Assembly (NCBI GenBank): GCA_030248195.1
Contig: JASAND010006313.1
Span: forward strand, 45,707-109,706
Reading direction: 5' to 3'
Source of the DNA: Trissonchulus latispiculum
Lineage: Eukaryota; Nematoda; Enoplea; Enoplida; Ironidae
DNA length: 64,000 bases
The position numbers and the translations under genes are program-made. Positions 63,801 to 64,000 of the stretch are shown in pieces. Positions within the stretch are counted from its first letter, which is position 1; each line of letters starts with the position of its first letter. Below the pieces are notes generated by a model. That model was given only the letters and a program-made list of their open reading frames with translations. It was not told the origin of the DNA and made no database searches.

Positions 63801-64000
63801 TTTGAAGCATTCTTTATTTATGGAATTTGACTGATGCGCATTACTTAGGATAACAAAATCAATCGCAGTCTTCGAGTAGTCAATGATTAAGTAGTTTTGT
63901 TTCTCCAAATAGTTTTATTCAAAAATCCATACAAAATTCGACATTTTAGTCACTTAAGCAACGAAGTATGTACTACGTATGTAGGGTTCGGACGATCTGC
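60806..64000. other. 5' flank of the ADAMTS-like gene
   Basis: Expected to hold its 5' UTR and promoter. ATTCAG just upstream of the ATG could be a splice acceptor for a non-coding exon. No core promoter is called, and no other gene is supported. Confidence 0.35.

Overview
This is a window of an animal nuclear genome. It is AT-rich and full of introns, and nearly all of its coding sequence is on the minus strand as short exons with GT..AG borders. I place it in an invertebrate metazoan but cannot fix the phylum. The families present are animal ones (ADAMTS with a GON domain; a FUBP-type KH protein). A decayed non-LTR retrotransposon carries a 2A-like motif of a kind known from marine invertebrates.

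Layout. (1) 1-6095, minus strand: the 5' half of a far-upstream-element-binding-protein (FUBP/KSRP) homologue. Seven exons encode the N-terminal box, an NLS-like segment and the first KH domain; the gene runs off the left edge. Its introns carry several short transposons. (2) 6.1-17.0 kb: an intergenic tract of nested mobile DNA. It holds a decayed non-LTR element (6.4-8.8 kb) with two DNA-transposon insertions, a 2.5 kb foldback element (11.10-13.61 kb), a hAT-type element (14.70-15.19 kb) and a small TA-flanked inverted-repeat element (15.83-16.02 kb). (3) 17087-60805, minus strand: one complete ADAMTS9/ADAMTS20/GON-1 family metalloprotease gene. I assembled 43 coding exons. Every phase agrees, and the total is 6753 bp, i.e. 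2250 residues plus stop. The order is signal peptide, propeptide with basic cleavage sites, catalytic domain with an HELGH zinc motif, disintegrin-like, TSP1-1, Cys-rich, spacer, 17 more TSP1 repeats with two Thr-rich linkers, and a C-terminal GON domain. (4) 60.8-64 kb: upstream flank with no gene I can support.

The introns are a catalogue of non-autonomous DNA transposons whose boundaries can be read from inverted repeats and target-site duplications. These include a hAT group with TAGAGATGAG ends (one copy 37 bp from a splice acceptor), two other hAT groups with 8-bp duplications, a group with CAGGGTA ends and 6-bp duplications, and foldback elements with long, in one case apparently identical, arms. 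No CRISPR, rRNA or intact tRNA gene was seen. Exon calls rest on hand translation, splice signals, phase continuity and recognition of family motifs; no database search was possible.
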